Position numbers and translations under genes: made by a program. A DNA stretch of 45,212 nt from an uncultured Fibrobacter sp. (GTDB lineage: Bacteria > Fibrobacterota > Fibrobacteria > Fibrobacterales > Fibrobacteraceae), in NCBI GenBank assembly GCA_934691725.1, contig CAKUTF010000021.1:1-45212 (forward strand), in the 5' to 3' direction. Numbering within the stretch: the first letter of the stretch is position 1; each line of letters starts with the position of its first letter. Below the pieces are notes generated by a model. The model ran no database searches and had not been told where the DNA came from. It was given only the letters and a program-made list of their open reading frames with translations. Below, piece after piece: positions 43,021 through 45,212 of this stretch.

Positions 43021-43480
43021 TGATTCTAGGAATCGGGATTCAGAGCTTAGAACTGTGGACGTCTATGTTTAGGGATTAGGGATGAGGGACTAGGGATTAG
43101 TTCGTGGACGTCTAAGTTTAGTGGTCAGAGTATCAGACATCTAGGCTTTTGAGATGCGGAATAAGGAATGATGTCATTCCCCGGCTTTCCATTCCTATGT
43201 CATTCCCTTGCTTGACAAGGGAATCTAGATTACCGGGTCTATGCCCGGTAATGACATTTGTCGGGTCTCGCCCGGCAATGACAGCCTAGTGTGCAGTGGT
43301 CAGAGTGTAAACGTTAAACTTCCGAAATGCAAGAGCATAGAAGTCTGCAAATCTAAGCTCTGAAATCGCTAGACAGCTAACTCCTCACTGCTAATTCCTA
43401 ATTGCTCATTTCTAACTGCAGTTCGCTAAACAGTCAATTACTAATTTCTCTCCACACTTCACACTCCGCTCTCAACTAGG
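43021..43480. repeat. Intergenic mosaic repeat copy R4
   Basis: No gene. In R2 orientation it has GTGGACGTCTA (43055-43065), a GGG heptad block (43072-43095), a second GTGGACGTCTA (43104-43114), and GATGCGGAATAAGG like R2. Three hairpins follow: 43202-43210 with 43216-43224, 43229-43237 with 43244-43252, and 43258-43265 with 43271-43278. Near 43378-43440 is a run of heptads of the CTAATTC/CTAACTC/CTCATTT kind. The hairpin sequences differ between each other but stay paired. Confidence 0.85.
43072..43095 (+). other. Potential G-quadruplex, four GGG tracts with 4-nt loops
   Basis: GGG at 43072, 43079, 43086 and 43093 with loops ATTA, ATGA and ACTA. It is bracketed by two identical GTGGACGTCTA sequences. 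Confidence 0.6.
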
Positions 43481-43540
43481 ATCCTACCAGCCCTGTGGCA
43501 GACAGGTCGCTCCGCTCCAAGATAACTGCAGCAGCCGTAC

Positions 43541-43573
43541 AAAAAAAAGCCCGGACGTTTGGGCCCGAGCTTT
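43541..43573 (-). terminator. Terminator of the paralogous-domain lipoprotein gene
   Basis: On the minus strand AGCTCGGG pairs with TCCGGGCT around a short loop, followed by eight T (43548-43541). It lies about 20 bases after the stop codon at 43593. Confidence 0.75.
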
Positions 43574-43592
43574 GCATGAAGAACGCTTTTGA

Positions 43593-45083
43593 CTATTCTT
43601 CGGAAGGTTCGTCCTTGACGCAGCGGACAGACTTCGCGACGTACTTGTGGTGGCCGTACTCTTTCAGGTCCGTGCTCAGGACCGTGACGTCGTTGCGCAG
43701 GTACCGGTAGTAGGCGTGGAATGCGCCGCCCTCCGTAGAGCTCCAGAAGTACGCGCAACTGAGAACATCAAAGAACGAATTGTTGCTGAAGCTGAAGCCC
43801 GCCGGGAGAGCGCCGAAGTCGATAGCATCTGAACCGTTGTATCTATCCTTCTCCCAGCCGCTTTTCGATTTCAAGGCGTAGCCGACGGAGTCCGTTTTCT
43901 CGCCAAACAGGGAATCCGCGACAAACGTTTCCAGATCGCTCCATTCCCCGACATTCGGCAGGTGCCAGCCCTCGGGGCAGACACCTCGGACCTTTTCGCC
44001 AGCGGAACACGTTACGCCGTAGCCACATCCCTTGCCGCCATCGGAAAACTTGCCGGACGAGTCCATCGCAGCGGCCCACGAGTAAAGACGACCGTAAGTT
44101 TCGCAATACTGCGCACTGTTGTTGTAGCAATAGCTCTTGGCGCTTCCGCTGCTGTACTTGTAGTTCAGATTCTCCGCCATCCATGTTTGCTTGCCAAGCC
44201 GGATCGTTCGATATTCCGCGCCGTCACGCGTGTCCAGCAATTTTCCAAAAATCTTTGAGGATTTGCAGATTTCTTTCCGAGGGTCGTAGCTTTTTCCTCC
44301 ACACAGATTGTAGGATTCGCCATCAAAGCAAAACTGCCTGGTCGGATCGTAGTTTTTTGCCCCGCACAAATCGCGAACCAAGGAATCCGCAAAGCAGAAC
44401 TTTTCCGCAGGGTCATACGCTTCGACTCCGCAAATCGCCTTGTATAGGGTAACCGTATCGGACGCGGCGCAAACGATTTTTACGACGCCCGAACTGTCGC
44501 TTGCCAGGCGGCAGCCGTTTTCGCCGCTAGCTCCGTCCTTTCCGTCCTTGCCGTTTGTTCCGTTCAGAATTACCCCGACGGAATCACCGCCACAAACAAT
44601 CTTGTAGCCCGAGCCGTCCGAAAGCGCAGCCACCGTACAGGATGTCCCGTTCGCTCCGTCCTTCCCGTCCGAACCGTTTTCGCCGCTCGCTCCATCCTTC
44701 CCGTCCGCGCCGTTCAGAATAACGCCGACGGAATCACCGCCGCAGACGACCTTGTAGCCGGACGAATCCGAAAGCGCTGCCACCGTGCAGGAGGCTCCGT
44801 CTGAACCGTTTTCTCCGTCCGCGCCGTCCTTGCCGCTAGCGGACGTCTTCGACAGCGGAACCCAGCCCGAATCCGCACAGATGTAAACCGAACTTTCGCT
44901 CGAAGCGAACACCGTCTTGCCTATGGCCGCCGAATCGCACGCCCCGAGCGAATCCGCGGAGGCCGCGACCTCCATGCCGGTAGTCTCGTTCGTCACGTTC
45001 GTCATCTTGGTGACGTCGTCGCCGCAGGCGAGGAGCGCGAGGGCGGAACATCCCGAAAGCAGAAATTGAAAACCGTTCTTCAT
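43593..45083 (-). CDS. Fibrobacter major paralogous-domain lipoprotein with collagen-like repeats
   Basis: A 496-residue lipoprotein with lipobox LLAC at Cys20. It has a Gly-X-Y collagen-like region in blocks (KDGADGENGSDGAS, KDGASGENGSDGKDGANGT), interleaved with a 50-residue repeat whose core is SCTVAALSDSSGYKVVCGG. Three short repeats follow (CGVEAYDP, CGAKNYDP, CGGKSYDP). The C-terminal 210 residues match the F. succinogenes major paralogous domain: RLGKQTWMAENLNYK, then YGRLYSWAAAMDSS, GVCPEGWHLPNVGEWSDLE and YFWSSTEG. The ATG has GGAGG upstream. It is probably displayed on the cell surface; the precise role is unknown. Confidence 0.93.
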   Translation of the reverse strand: MKNGFQFLLSGCSALALLACGDDVTKMTNVTNETTGMEVAASADSLGACDSAAIGKTVFASSESSVYICADSGWVPLSKTSASGKDGADGENGSDGASCTVAALSDSSGYKVVCGGDSVGVILNGADGKDGASGENGSDGKDGANGTSCTVAALSDGSGYKIVCGGDSVGVILNGTNGKDGKDGASGENGCRLASDSSGVVKIVCAASDTVTLYKAICGVEAYDPAEKFCFADSLVRDLCGAKNYDPTRQFCFDGESYNLCGGKSYDPRKEICKSSKIFGKLLDTRDGAEYRTIRLGKQTWMAENLNYKYSSGSAKSYCYNNSAQYCETYGRLYSWAAAMDSSGKFSDGGKGCGYGVTCSAGEKVRGVCPEGWHLPNVGEWSDLETFVADSLFGEKTDSVGYALKSKSGWEKDRYNGSDAIDFGALPAGFSFSNNSFFDVLSCAYFWSSTEGGAFHAYYRYLRNDVTVLSTDLKEYGHHKYVAKSVRCVKDEPSEE

Positions 45084-45098
45084 CGTATCCTCCGAATT

Positions 45099-45212
45099 TT
45101 ACCAGGCGAAATATTTCCGGACGTCGTCCGCGACCTTGTTGGTGGGAACGGGATCCTGCGGCTTTGGCGGCCTGGACAGGACGGACTTGGCGTTCCAGTG
45201 CTTGGGGTAGGT
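45099..45212 (-). CDS. C-terminal fragment of an unidentified protein
   Basis: A minus-strand frame enters from the right edge and ends at TAA (45099-45101). The last 37 residues contain HWNAKSVLSRPPKPQDPVPT and end DDVRKYFAW. The Pro-rich stretch suggests a linker. It ends 15 bases before the ATG of the paralogous-domain lipoprotein, so it is probably upstream in the same transcript. No family can be named. Confidence 0.5.
   Translation of the reverse strand, partial: TYPKHWNAKSVLSRPPKPQDPVPTNKVADDVRKYFAW

Overview
The window is most consistent with a member of Fibrobacter or a close relative in the phylum Fibrobacterota. The clearest pointer is the lipoprotein at 43593-45083, whose C-terminal half reads like the Fibrobacter succinogenes major paralogous domain. 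Supporting signs are an M6 metalloprotease with a poly-Ser linker and a type IX-like C-terminal domain, several Ser-rich lipoproteins, and TA-n-ATT -10 boxes like those of the Fibrobacteres-Chlorobi-Bacteroidetes group. It looks like a chromosomal segment. No tRNA, rRNA, transposase, phage gene or CRISPR array was recognised.

Layout. 1-4700: a partial gene, an outer-membrane barrel, a UDP-xylose-synthase-type enzyme, flotillin FloA, a small PspC-domain protein and a lipoprotein whose reading frame is broken at a poly-A tract. 4700-9805: an LTD-domain lipoprotein, a Cys-rich lipoprotein, and gpsA-plsY-der (phospholipid precursor synthesis plus ribosome assembly). 10340-16006: the secreted M6 peptidase, alaS and ridA. 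16138-23404: a surface-polysaccharide cluster made of two FdtA-like ketoisomerases, a sugar aminotransferase, a hexapeptide acyltransferase, a FemAB/GNAT-like protein, a Wzx flippase and three glycosyltransferases. Five junctions in the cluster are 4-nt stop/start overlaps, so expression is probably coupled. 23405-25415: small envelope proteins. 25542-32535: a zinc-ribbon protein coupled to an HrpA helicase, then two SurA/PpiC-type chaperones and ftsE. 32536-38849: radical SAM protein, folC, pth, an archaeal/eukaryal-type MtaB, SpoIID-like lipoprotein, def, yajC. 38892-42899 (minus strand): the classical rpsP-rimM-trmD-rplS operon, followed by two paralogous cyclic-nucleotide-binding-fold proteins. 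43593-end: the paralogous-domain lipoprotein and a partial gene.

The most unusual structure is non-coding. Four intergenic regions (6024-6340, 9806-10339, 12365-12952, 43021-43480) carry the same mosaic element. Its parts are hairpins of the form ATTCCC...GGGAAT whose stems differ between copies but keep pairing, runs of degenerate 7-bp units (CTCATTA, CTAATCC, CTAAGTT), and GACGTC-containing spacers. Three of the four copies contain four GGG (or CCC) tracts separated by exactly four bases, a canonical G-quadruplex pattern. Two copies lie in inverted orientation around the lipoprotein-gpsA-plsY-der block. I do not know of a description of this composite element.
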